NCBI GenBank assembly: GCA_035544675.1 | Contig: DATKCA010000025.1 | Coordinates: forward strand, 52,168-116,167 | Length of the DNA: 64,000 nucleotides | Reading direction: 5' to 3' | Source of the DNA: DATKCA01 sp035544675 | Lineage (GTDB): Bacteria; Acidobacteriota; Thermoanaerobaculia; Gp7-AA8 | Part shown: positions 7,716 to 15,660 of the stretch, piece after piece | How the letters are laid out: each line of letters opens with the position of its first letter | Numbering within the stretch: the stretch's first letter is position 1 | Position numbers and translations under genes: made by a program | Notes under the pieces: model-generated | Told to the model about the DNA's origin: nothing | The model's database searches: none | The model's input: only the letters and a program-made list of their open reading frames with translations

Positions 7716-9428
7716 ATGCGCTGGACTCACTCCTTCATCAACACGTTACGGGAAGTTCCCGCCGACGCGGACGTCATCAGCCAGAAGCTGATGATGCGAG
7801 CCGGCATGATCCGCAAAGTCGCCGCCGGAATTTATACCTATCTGCCGCTGGGGTTGCGATCCGTCCAGAAGCTCGAGGCCATCGTGCGCGAGGAGATGAA
7901 CCGCGCCGGCGCGATCGAGCTGCTCATGCCCGCCATCCAGCCGGCCGAGCTCTGGAAGGAGTCCGGCCGCTGGCAGCAGTACGGAAAAGAACTGCTCCGC
8001 ATCAAGGACCGTCACGAGCGCGACTTCGTGTTCGGCCCGACGCACGAGGACGTGATCACCGAGACCGTGCGTGACGCCATCAACTCGTACCGGCAGCTGC
8101 CGGTCAACCTCTATCAGATCCAGACCAAGGTCCGCGATGAAGTACGCCCCCGCTTCGGCCTGATGCGCGGTCGCGAATTCATCATGAAGGACGCGTACTC
8201 CTTTCACACCACGCGAGAGTCGCTCGACGAGGTGTACGAGAAGATGCGCGACGCCTACAGCCGCGTCTTTCAACGATGCGCGCTCGATCATGTCCCCGTC
8301 GAGGCCGACACCGGGAACATCGGCGGCTCGGCATCGCACGAGTTCATGGTGCTGGCGCAGTCGGGCGAGGACGCGGTGGTGAGCTGCCCGAGCTGCCGCT
8401 ACGGCGCGAACATCGAGAAGGCCACCTCGAAGTTCTTCGCCGGCGAGCCGGAGCCGGCGCCGATGACCGAGATGGCTCCGCTCCACACGCCCGGCACGCA
8501 GTCGATCGACGACGTCGGCAGATTCCTCGGCAAGCCGACCTCCGAGCTCGTGAAGACGCTCGTGTTCGACACCGACAACGGCGCGGTCATGGTTCTCGTG
8601 CGCGGCGACCGCGAAGCCAACGAGGTCAAGGTAAAGAACTTCCTCGGCGCCGGCACTCTGGAGATGCTCGCCGACTCCAGCTTCGAAGCCGCAACCGGCG
8701 CCCCGGCCGGCTACTGCGGCCCGGTCGGTACGAAGTGTGCCCGCGTGCTCGCGGACGTCGCGCTCAAAGGACGCGTGAACTGGATTGTCGGCGGCAACAA
8801 GCGCGACACGCACATCGGCGGTGTGAACCCCGGCCGCGATTTTTCGGAGCCCGAGTACGGAGACTTCACCACCGTCTTTGCCGGCGATCCCTGTCCGCGC
8901 TGCGGCACGGCGCTGGAGATCTACCGGGGCATCGAGGTCGGCCACGTCTTCAAGCTCGGCACCAAGTACTCGGAGAAAATGAACTGCGTCTTCCTCGACG
9001 AGAAAGGCGAGCGCCAGCCCATGATCATGGGATGCTATGGCCTGGGGATCGGACGCACGGTCGCGGCTGCCGTCGAGCAGAGCCACGACGCCGACGGCAT
9101 CATCTGGCCCATGCCGGTCGCCCCGTTCGAAGTGGTGGTCACCTCACTCGGAAAAGAGGAGAGCGTGCTCCGTACTGCTACCGAGGTGTACGAGAAGCTG
9201 GCGGAGAGCGGGATCGAGGTCCTGTTCGACGACCGGGACGAGAGACCGGGGGTGAAATTCAAGGATGCCGATCTGATCGGTTTTCCGCTCCGGATCGCCG
9301 TAGGCGCGAAGAGCCTCGCCAACGGGCAGATCGAGTGGAGCTGGCGCCGCGACAGGGCGAAACAGCTTGGCGCGCCCGTGGCGGTCATCGAGACTGTGAT
9401 CTCCTCGGTGCGGGCCGCCCGGGTCTGA
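7716..9428 (+). CDS. proS: Prolyl-tRNA synthetase, bacterial type with editing insertion
   Basis: Charges tRNA-Pro. 570 residues, the usual length for the E. coli-like form. Class II motif 1 is in the N-terminal 80 residues and motif 2 in FRDEVRPRFG-like VRDEVRPRFGLMRGREF (about 140). The inserted cis-editing domain spans about 225-400 (MVLVRGDREANEVKV...), motif 3 is MGCYGLGIGRTVAA (about 440), and the anticodon-binding domain is C-terminal. A TAGAAT box 21 bases before the ATG is a possible -10 element; no clear Shine-Dalgarno. All core motifs look intact. Confidence 0.97.
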   Translation: MRWTHSFINTLREVPADADVISQKLMMRAGMIRKVAAGIYTYLPLGLRSVQKLEAIVREEMNRAGAIELLMPAIQPAELWKESGRWQQYGKELLRIKDRHERDFVFGPTHEDVITETVRDAINSYRQLPVNLYQIQTKVRDEVRPRFGLMRGREFIMKDAYSFHTTRESLDEVYEKMRDAYSRVFQRCALDHVPVEADTGNIGGSASHEFMVLAQSGEDAVVSCPSCRYGANIEKATSKFFAGEPEPAPMTEMAPLHTPGTQSIDDVGRFLGKPTSELVKTLVFDTDNGAVMVLVRGDREANEVKVKNFLGAGTLEMLADSSFEAATGAPAGYCGPVGTKCARVLADVALKGRVNWIVGGNKRDTHIGGVNPGRDFSEPEYGDFTTVFAGDPCPRCGTALEIYRGIEVGHVFKLGTKYSEKMNCVFLDEKGERQPMIMGCYGLGIGRTVAAAVEQSHDADGIIWPMPVAPFEVVVTSLGKEESVLRTATEVYEKLAESGIEVLFDDRDERPGVKFKDADLIGFPLRIAVGAKSLANGQIEWSWRRDRAKQLGAPVAVIETVISSVRAARV

Positions 9429-9466
9429 TATTCTTTTCGCGGTCCCGATATTTATATGGAGGTTGC

Positions 9467-10855
9467 ATGCGCAGAGCGCTGATCCTGTCTCTGGGTGTCG
9501 TTCTCATGGCGTTTCCGGCAGTGGCTCAGAATACGAGTATCGAGTCGCTATCGGGTTTGCAGTTCAATTTCGGAAACCCCGGTGCCCGTGCCCTCGGAAT
9601 GGGTGGCGCATTCCTCGGCCTGGCCGACGACGCGTCGGCTGCCGAGGCGAATCCGGCCGGTCTCACCATCCTGCGGAAGGCCGAGTTCACGATCGAAGCC
9701 CGCAACTATCTCGAGCAACAGGTACTGACGACGAGCGGCACCTTCCCCGAACTGGAGCGCACCGGCTTCAATAACCACAGCCGGCGCGCGCCACTCGCAT
9801 TTGCCAGCGCCGTGTTCCCGATCCGGAACCGGGCCACGGTCGGCGTGTACTTCCACCAAACGCTGCGCAATGAAGGCGCGGGCATCGTCTTTCCGACAGA
9901 GGACGAGATTACGGGCCGGATCACGCCTCTCCCGAACTTCTTTCTCCCGGCCAACGGCACGCCGGTGACGCAGCAGGAGTGCATCGACATCGTCCGGAAC
10001 ACGGGCGACTTCTTCTCCTGCCTCGAATACACCGTCAATCCGTTCATCTCCGCGGTGGACGTGGACATGAAGACCTACGGCATCGCGGGGGCGCTCCAGC
10101 TGCATCCGCGGTTCTCGATCGGCGTCACGGCCCGCTACCAGACCTTCACCGAGACGGCGCTCACGTTCCGTTTCGACCCGAATACCTTCGCGTTCCAGAA
10201 CATCACCGCGCAAGCGACGGGCGAGATCGACGAAAGCGGGGCGTTCGTCGAGAAGACGGAGACGGACATCACGTTCGCGGCCGGATTCAAGTGGAGCCCG
10301 ACCGACAAGTTGAGCTTCGGCGGCGTCTACAAGGTCGGCGCGGAGTTCGATGCTCCGACTCTTTTCGCCAGCCCCGACACCGACTTTCTCGTGGTGGACC
10401 AGACGCGGTTCCATATTCCCGACGTGGCCGGCCTGGGAGTCTCATTCCGGCCCATCCCCAGTCTGACCATCAACGTCGACGCGGTCCACGTGACGTATTC
10501 GAATCTCGTTGACGACTTCTTCTCGTTCTCGGAGGCGGTGCGCGAAGTCCCGAACACATTCGAGGCCAAAGACGTGACCGAGATTCACATCGGTGGCGAG
10601 TACTACTTCCCGACTCGGATCCCGTTCGCGCTGCGAGCCGGCTACTGGCGTGATCCGGCACACTCGACGCAGTACGTCGGACCGCTGAACCATCCGGACC
10701 GCGTTGCCGAGGCCCTGCTGTTCCCGAAGGGCGAGGATCAGGATCACTTTTCGATCGGGGCAGGCCTGGCCTGGCCGCGCTTCCAGATCGACATCGCCTA
10801 CGACACATCGGACCGCTACAAGGTCGGCTCGATCTCCGCGGTCACCCGCTTCTAG
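9467..10855 (+). CDS. OmpP1/FadL-type outer-membrane protein
   Basis: 462 residues with a signal peptide (cleavage about AVAQ-NT, residue 20), then the FadL/PorV-like opening NFGNPGARALGMGGAF and ADDASAAEANPAGL, where the NPAGL motif is typical of the OmpP1/FadL/TodX family. The rest is a series of amphipathic beta strands ending in a terminal Phe (SAVTRF), as expected for Bam-assembled barrels. Likely a transporter of hydrophobic compounds or a PorV-type shuttle; the sequence does not decide. The start follows an excellent ribosome site (GGAGGT, 4 bases before ATG). The frame is open far upstream through proS, but that is shadow sequence. Confidence 0.85.
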   Translation: MRRALILSLGVVLMAFPAVAQNTSIESLSGLQFNFGNPGARALGMGGAFLGLADDASAAEANPAGLTILRKAEFTIEARNYLEQQVLTTSGTFPELERTGFNNHSRRAPLAFASAVFPIRNRATVGVYFHQTLRNEGAGIVFPTEDEITGRITPLPNFFLPANGTPVTQQECIDIVRNTGDFFSCLEYTVNPFISAVDVDMKTYGIAGALQLHPRFSIGVTARYQTFTETALTFRFDPNTFAFQNITAQATGEIDESGAFVEKTETDITFAAGFKWSPTDKLSFGGVYKVGAEFDAPTLFASPDTDFLVVDQTRFHIPDVAGLGVSFRPIPSLTINVDAVHVTYSNLVDDFFSFSEAVREVPNTFEAKDVTEIHIGGEYYFPTRIPFALRAGYWRDPAHSTQYVGPLNHPDRVAEALLFPKGEDQDHFSIGAGLAWPRFQIDIAYDTSDRYKVGSISAVTRF

Positions 10856-10871
10856 AGTCCGCAATGGAATG

Positions 10872-10899
10872 GGAGCGGCGGTGAGGACACCGCCGCTCC
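10872..10899 (+). terminator. Strong hairpin after the FadL-type gene
   Basis: Perfect 12-base-pair stem GGAGCGGCGGTG / CACCGCCGCTCC with an AGGA loop, followed by ATTTCTT, 16 bases after the stop codon. Probably a terminator with a weak T run. Its core recurs in the hairpin at 50279-50304 and, in altered form, near 56540. Confidence 0.65.
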
Positions 10900-10925
10900 A
10901 TTTCTTGCGCTACTCTCCGTCGAAC

Positions 10926-12131
10926 ATGGAGTTCGACATCTTCTTCTCCATCTGCCAGACCGAGGTGAACGGCTACCTGCCGAGCGAGCGGGTCATGTTC
11001 GAGAACTTCTTCGAGCAGGTGGAACTTGCGGACCAGCTTGGTTTCAATACGGCGTGGGTCGCCGAGAGCCATCTCTCCACCGAGGTGCAGAAGACCAATC
11101 CCGGAGCAGTCATCCCGCACTTCGTGGGCGAGATCGGATTGAACACCGACATCCTCCAGCTCGCGCATCGGGTGTTCGCGCGGACGAGCGGCCTCGGCAT
11201 CGGCTCGGCGATCATGAACATCCTCTGCAACGGCGGCCCGATCGCCGCGGCGGAGCGGGTCAAGACGTTCCTGGCGCTGCACGGTCTCGATCCGGAAGAG
11301 AAACGCACGCTGACGGTCGGCTTCGCATCGGGCCGCTTCCCTTTCATCAACGTGCCGTACGGCATCGTCCCGCGCAGTCCCCTGGAGACCGCGGCGTGGC
11401 CTGTCGTGAAGAACCGGATCTTCGAAGAAGCCACGGAGATCTTTCTAAGGCTGCTGAAAGGGGAGACCCTGAGCTCGGACGACGTGGCGCGGCGGATACT
11501 GCGCCGCGCCGACTTCCGCTCCGACGCCGACTGGCAGCGGGTGGTCGAGGCATATGGGACGGAAGCCGCCGAGATCGTGCTGGAGCCGCGCTGGCGGTTC
11601 CCGAATCTCAAGATCGTGCCGCAGGAGCCGCGCATGGAGCTGCTGAGGCTCTCGATCGGCTCGCACGATCCGGCCACGCAGATCTTCGCGAACACTCTCA
11701 TGCCCGTCGGCGTCTTCAACCTGTCGATCACGCCGGGCGACGAGATCGAGAAGACCAACGAGCGCATGCGCACGCACTACCATCCCGGCGGCGGGGGATG
11801 GCATCGCCGGCTGATGCCGCGCACCGTCCTCTGCTTCATCAACGACGATGCCGCCGCGGCCGCCGGAGAGGCCCGCCAGGCGTTGTCGAACTACTGGCGC
11901 GCTCTGGAGGGGACGCTGGACGAGGAGAAGGTGCGGCGGGCCACGAACAACGCTCTGGTCGGCGATGCCGCGGCCATCCTGGCCCAGATGGAGCAGCGGT
12001 TTGACCCCGAAGACCGGCTGATGCTCTGGTTCGACTTCAACAATCACGACTCGAAACGCGTGATGCGCAACATGGAGGCCTTCATGACCCGCGTCGCTCC
12101 GCGCTTCGCATCGATGGGAATCGCCCGGTGA
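10926..12131 (+). CDS. Luciferase-like flavin-dependent monooxygenase
   Basis: 401 residues of the LLM (bacterial luciferase-like) class. The beginning MEFDIFFSICQTEVNG, the ELADQLGFNTAWVAESHLS segment and the following HRVFARTSGLGIGSA-type barrel strands fit FMNH2/F420-dependent TIM-barrel monooxygenases. The substrate is not evident. It opens a coupled operon for aminophenol-type ring cleavage, so it may hydroxylate or otherwise activate an aromatic precursor (inference). A TACTCT box ends 9 bases before the ATG and there is no Shine-Dalgarno, so a near-leaderless start is possible. The stop overlaps the next start (TGATG). Confidence 0.75.
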   Translation: MEFDIFFSICQTEVNGYLPSERVMFENFFEQVELADQLGFNTAWVAESHLSTEVQKTNPGAVIPHFVGEIGLNTDILQLAHRVFARTSGLGIGSAIMNILCNGGPIAAAERVKTFLALHGLDPEEKRTLTVGFASGRFPFINVPYGIVPRSPLETAAWPVVKNRIFEEATEIFLRLLKGETLSSDDVARRILRRADFRSDADWQRVVEAYGTEAAEIVLEPRWRFPNLKIVPQEPRMELLRLSIGSHDPATQIFANTLMPVGVFNLSITPGDEIEKTNERMRTHYHPGGGGWHRRLMPRTVLCFINDDAAAAAGEARQALSNYWRALEGTLDEEKVRRATNNALVGDAAAILAQMEQRFDPEDRLMLWFDFNNHDSKRVMRNMEAFMTRVAPRFASMGIAR

Positions 12132-13264
12132 TGGCGTTCGACGAGCACCTTCCCGTCAACTTCGCCCGGGCCATGCCGAACTGGCAGCCGCTCGTCGAGT
12201 ACCGGCGCAACGGCGTCGCCGAGAACACCGTGCACGGCGCCGTGTCGTGGGTCTCCGGCCGCAACGTCATCTACTCGTTCGGCGGAAACGTCGAGGTCTA
12301 CGGCCGCTCCATGGTCAAGCCGATCATGATGAAGGTGTTCCGCGGCGAGTTCGCCTCCGCGCTCTCGCCGGAACAGCAGGCCATCTCCGTCGCCTCCCAC
12401 AACGGCGATACCGAGCACGTCCGCGTGGCGCGCTCCATCCTCATGGAGGGCGAGTGGGGACTCATGCAGGCGCCGCACGACGTTCCACTCGTGCAGTTCG
12501 GCCGGCAGGTGCGGCGTCCGCGCCGCTGGTACCACTGCTGCTCGGGCGAGCACGCCGCGATTCTGAGAGGCTGCAAGCTGAAAGGATGGTCGAGGGTCGG
12601 CTACGTCTGGCCTCATCACCCGTTCTTCCAGGAGTACATGGCCTACATCCAGGGCGTGCTCGGAGACGGATGGAAGCCGGGACGCATCGCCAAGGACGGA
12701 TGCGGGCTCCCGACGGTGAGCATGACGGTCACGGACCTGGCCAGGCTGTTTGCGAACCTCGTCACCGAGAAGAGTGGCGACTGGATCTGGCGCGCCATGG
12801 CCGAGCATCCCGATCTGATCGGAGGATTCAACCGGCTGGACTCGACGATCCTCAAGGCCTGTCACGGCCGCGTCATCGCCAAGGAAGGCGCGGACGGACT
12901 CCTCGGCCTGGCCATCGAGCACCCTCAGTATCCGGAGGGGCTGGGCGTCGTGGTGAAGGTCGCGCACGGCTGGAATCCGCAGGCCACCTGGTACATCGCC
13001 CGCTACATCCTCGGCGTCCTCGGATTCGAGTTCCGGAATCCGTACAAGCTGCGCCGCCAGAAGGCCTTCATCGTGCCGGAGGTGATCCCGCCGGACCTCC
13101 GCGACCGAATGACCGGGATCGTGCCGTGGGACTCGTGGGATCCGGATATCGATCGCTGGGAGTTCGAGCCGGAGGAGTACGTCGCCAGCGGTCATTCCGG
13201 GCGCAGCGGGAGATCCGGGGGAGGGGCGGTCCCCGAGTTTCCTGCGTCGCTACGGTCGGGATGA
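12131..13264 (+). CDS. Asparaginase-II-like amidohydrolase
   Basis: 377 residues of the thermolabile asparaginase II family (as in Rhizobium etli). Family motifs: the early VHGAVSWV...SFGG segment, CCSGEHAAIL (Ser/His/Cys region, about residue 138), and KDGCGLPTVSMT (about 193). Members hydrolyse asparagine, but the enzyme sits between a flavin monooxygenase and the aminomuconate genes, so another amide may be its substrate (inference). GTG three bases upstream is an alternative start. The last about 23 residues (Gly/Ser/Arg-rich, GHSGRSGRSGGG) are encoded by an inverted-repeat element and look like an added tail. Confidence 0.7.
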   Translation: MAFDEHLPVNFARAMPNWQPLVEYRRNGVAENTVHGAVSWVSGRNVIYSFGGNVEVYGRSMVKPIMMKVFRGEFASALSPEQQAISVASHNGDTEHVRVARSILMEGEWGLMQAPHDVPLVQFGRQVRRPRRWYHCCSGEHAAILRGCKLKGWSRVGYVWPHHPFFQEYMAYIQGVLGDGWKPGRIAKDGCGLPTVSMTVTDLARLFANLVTEKSGDWIWRAMAEHPDLIGGFNRLDSTILKACHGRVIAKEGADGLLGLAIEHPQYPEGLGVVVKVAHGWNPQATWYIARYILGVLGFEFRNPYKLRRQKAFIVPEVIPPDLRDRMTGIVPWDSWDPDIDRWEFEPEEYVASGHSGRSGRSGGGAVPEFPASLRSG

Positions 13265-13266
13265 CC
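13190..13266. repeat. 77-base imperfect inverted-repeat element across a gene junction
   Basis: Ends GGTCATTCC and GGGATGACC are near-perfect inverted copies, and homology between arms continues inward for about 20 bases with mismatches (CGGGCGCAGCG against the complement of CGCTACGGTCG). It encodes the tail of the asparaginase-like protein and supplies the ATG of the following dehydrogenase. From memory it resembles the widespread GTCATTCCGAGCG-type intergenic palindromes of environmental bacteria. Confidence 0.75.
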
Positions 13267-14697
13267 ATGAAGACACTGCACAACTTCGTCGACGGCGAGC
13301 TCGTGCCGCCGGTCTCCGGCGCGTATATCGACGACGTCGGTCCGGCCACCGGCGACGTGATCGCGCACGTTCCCGACAGCGATGCTGCAGATGTCGATCG
13401 AGCTGTGGAGGCGGCACGGCGGGCATTCCCGGCCTGGTCCGGCACGCCGGCCGCGGAGCGCTCGCGGCTGCTCCTGAAGCTCGCTGATCTGGTCGAGCGC
13501 GACTTCGACGAGCTGGCGCGCTGCGAGAGTCTGGACAACGGCAAGACCGTGGCGCTGGCGCGACGCATGGACATCCCGCGCGCCATCGCGAACTTCCGCT
13601 TTTTCGCCACGGCCATCCTGCACGAGGCGTCCGCGGCCCATCACACCGACGGCGTCGCCCTCAACTACACGCTGCGGCGCCCTCTCGGTGTGGCAGGGCT
13701 CATCTCGCCCTGGAATCTCCCGTTGTATCTGCTGTCGTGGAAAATCGCGCCTGCCATTGCGGCAGGCAACTCGTGTGTGGCCAAGCCTTCGGAGCTGACG
13801 CCTCTCACCGCGGACAGGCTCGCGGCGCTGTCGGTCGAGGCTGGGATTCCCCGCGGCGTCATCAACATCGTTCATGGCTACGGGGCGAAAGCCGGCGCCG
13901 CGATCACCGCGCATCGTGACGTGCCGATGATCTCGTTCACCGGCGGCACGGAGACGGGAGCGAAAGTGGCGATGTCCGCGGCCCCGCACTTCAAGAAAGT
14001 CTCGCTCGAGCTGGGCGGCAAGAATCCGAACATCGTCTTTGCGGACGCGGACCTGGAGCAGGCCGTGACCACGTCGATCCAGTCGAGCTTCGCGAACCAG
14101 GGGGAGATCTGTCTCTGCGGATCGCGGATCTTCGTGGAGCGCGCCGCGTACGACACGTTCCTGGAGCGTTTTGTCGCCGCGGCGAAGAGGCTTCGCATCG
14201 GTGACCCGGCCGACGAGACGACTGACGTCGGTGCGCTCATCAGCGAGTCGCACCTCGAGAAGGTGATGCGTTACGTCGAGCTGGCCAGAAGCGAGGGCGG
14301 CCGGATCGTCACAGGCGGCCGCCGCGTGCCGCGGCCCGGCTTCTTCCTCGAGCCCGCGGTGATCACCGGTCTGGACTGCACCTGCCGCGTGCTGCAGGAG
14401 GAGATCTTCGGTCCGGTGGTCACGATCACTCCGTTCGACTCGGAAGAACAGGCGGTGGCCTTCGCAAACTCGACGAGGTACGGACTCTCGGCGTCGCTCT
14501 GGACGCGCGATCTCCAGCGGGCGCACCGCGTGGCCGCCGCCATCGAGAGCGGTACTGTGTGGGTGAACTGCTGGCTCCTGCGAGACCTGCGGGTGCCGTT
14601 CGGAGGGATGAAGGAGAGCGGCGTGGGCCGCGAGGGCGGCTTCGAAAGCCTGAATTTCTTCACCGAGGCGAAGAACGTCTGCGTGAAGCTCGCTTGA
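13261..14697 (+). CDS. amnC: 2-aminomuconic 6-semialdehyde dehydrogenase (ALDH8-like)
   Basis: Oxidises 2-aminomuconic semialdehyde to 2-aminomuconate with NAD. 478 residues, typical ALDH length. The catalytic Cys lies in NQGEICLCGSRIF and the general-base Glu in LELGGKNPN; NAD-binding FTGGTETG is present. NQGEICLC and the late VWVNCWLLRDLRVPFGGMK are characteristic of the ALDH8 / AmnC / NbaE group, not of general betaine-aldehyde dehydrogenases. The start ATG overlaps the previous stop (ATGA); a second ATG two codons on is also possible. Directly upstream of the ring-cleaving dioxygenase. Confidence 0.88.
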   Translation: MTMKTLHNFVDGELVPPVSGAYIDDVGPATGDVIAHVPDSDAADVDRAVEAARRAFPAWSGTPAAERSRLLLKLADLVERDFDELARCESLDNGKTVALARRMDIPRAIANFRFFATAILHEASAAHHTDGVALNYTLRRPLGVAGLISPWNLPLYLLSWKIAPAIAAGNSCVAKPSELTPLTADRLAALSVEAGIPRGVINIVHGYGAKAGAAITAHRDVPMISFTGGTETGAKVAMSAAPHFKKVSLELGGKNPNIVFADADLEQAVTTSIQSSFANQGEICLCGSRIFVERAAYDTFLERFVAAAKRLRIGDPADETTDVGALISESHLEKVMRYVELARSEGGRIVTGGRRVPRPGFFLEPAVITGLDCTCRVLQEEIFGPVVTITPFDSEEQAVAFANSTRYGLSASLWTRDLQRAHRVAAAIESGTVWVNCWLLRDLRVPFGGMKESGVGREGGFESLNFFTEAKNVCVKLA

Positions 14698-14730
14698 GGG
14701 GCATCGGCAACCGCGAATACACTGCCGGGC

Positions 14731-15654
14731 ATGAAGGGCGAAATCGTCGGCGGTCTCCTGGCACCGCATCCTCCGCACATCGTCTACGGTGAGAATCACT
14801 GGCGCAACGAGCCGAAGTCCGAATGCGGCTGGGAAGTGCTGCGCTGGGGATACGAGCGCGCGCGCAAGCACTTCCTGGCCAAGAAGCCGGACGTCCTGCT
14901 CGTCCACTCCCCACACTGGCAGACCGTCATCGGTCACCATTTCCTCGGCGTCCCCGAGTTCCACGGACTCTCGGTCGACCCGATCTTCCCGAACCTCTTT
15001 CGCTACCAGTACGACATCAAGGTCGACGTCGAGCTGGCGGAGATGATCGCGGACGAGGGCCGCAGGGACGGGTTGATCACGAAGATGATGCGCAACCCGC
15101 AGTTCCGCGTCGACTACGGAACGATCGTCTCCTGTCACATGATCAATCCGGAGTGGGACATCCCCATCGTGGGGATCTCGTCGAACAACTCTCCATACTA
15201 CTTCTCGAACGAGATGGGGCAGGCGCAGATGGTGAAGCTGGGGGAGGCGACGCGGCGCGCGATCGAGCGGAGCGGCCGCCGGGCCGTCCTCCTCGCCTCG
15301 AACACGCTGTCGCACCGCCACTTCACGACCGAGCCGGACATCCCCGAGGACATGTCGCGGGAGCATGTGTACGAGCATTCCGGATATCTGTGGGACATGA
15401 AGGTGATCGACCTGATGCGCACCGGCCGCACGCGCGAGCTCCTCGCCGTCCTGCCCGAGTTCATGGACCACGCGGTGTCCGAAGTGAAGGCGGGCTCGCT
15501 GGCGTGGATGCTGTCCGCTCTGGGGTTCCCCGACTATCCAGGAGAGCTGTACGGCTACTGGACGGTGATCGGAACCGGGAATGCGGTGGTGGGGTGGGAC
15601 CCGCAGATGCGCGAGGCTGCGACCACGCAGGGAGCTGTTCGTGGCGCTTTTTAG
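14731..15654 (+). CDS. amnB: 2-aminophenol 1,6-dioxygenase, catalytic beta subunit
   Basis: Fe(II) type II extradiol (LigB family) dioxygenase that opens the 2-aminophenol ring. 307 residues, near Pseudomonas AmnB (about 305). The iron ligands known from the crystallised AmnB fall at the same numbers here: His13 (LAPHPPH), His62 (HSPHW) and Glu251 (SEVKAG); catalytic His195 is also present (TLSHRHF). The segments EVLRWGYERAR, VDPIFPNLFRY and KMMRN(P)QFRVDYGTI are near-identical to what I recall of AmnB. A TACACT box 7 bases before the ATG may be an internal promoter. The alpha subunit follows. Confidence 0.92.
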   Translation: MKGEIVGGLLAPHPPHIVYGENHWRNEPKSECGWEVLRWGYERARKHFLAKKPDVLLVHSPHWQTVIGHHFLGVPEFHGLSVDPIFPNLFRYQYDIKVDVELAEMIADEGRRDGLITKMMRNPQFRVDYGTIVSCHMINPEWDIPIVGISSNNSPYYFSNEMGQAQMVKLGEATRRAIERSGRRAVLLASNTLSHRHFTTEPDIPEDMSREHVYEHSGYLWDMKVIDLMRTGRTRELLAVLPEFMDHAVSEVKAGSLAWMLSALGFPDYPGELYGYWTVIGTGNAVVGWDPQMREAATTQGAVRGAF

Positions 15655-15660
15655 TCAACC

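Noticed and set aside
8276..9466. Open frame upstream of the FadL-type gene, same frame
   Set aside because: It overlaps proS in another frame. The gene's GGAGGT site and signal peptide place the start at 9467.
12128..12130. GTG one codon before the chosen start of the asparaginase-like gene
   Set aside because: The ATG is adjacent and overlaps the upstream stop as TGATG, the usual coupling signal. The difference is one residue, so either is possible.
13192..15471. 759-codon open frame on the minus strand
   Set aside because: Antisense to the ALDH and amnB genes, both with full family motifs. High GC keeps antisense frames open; its protein is Arg/His/Asp-rich with no domain.
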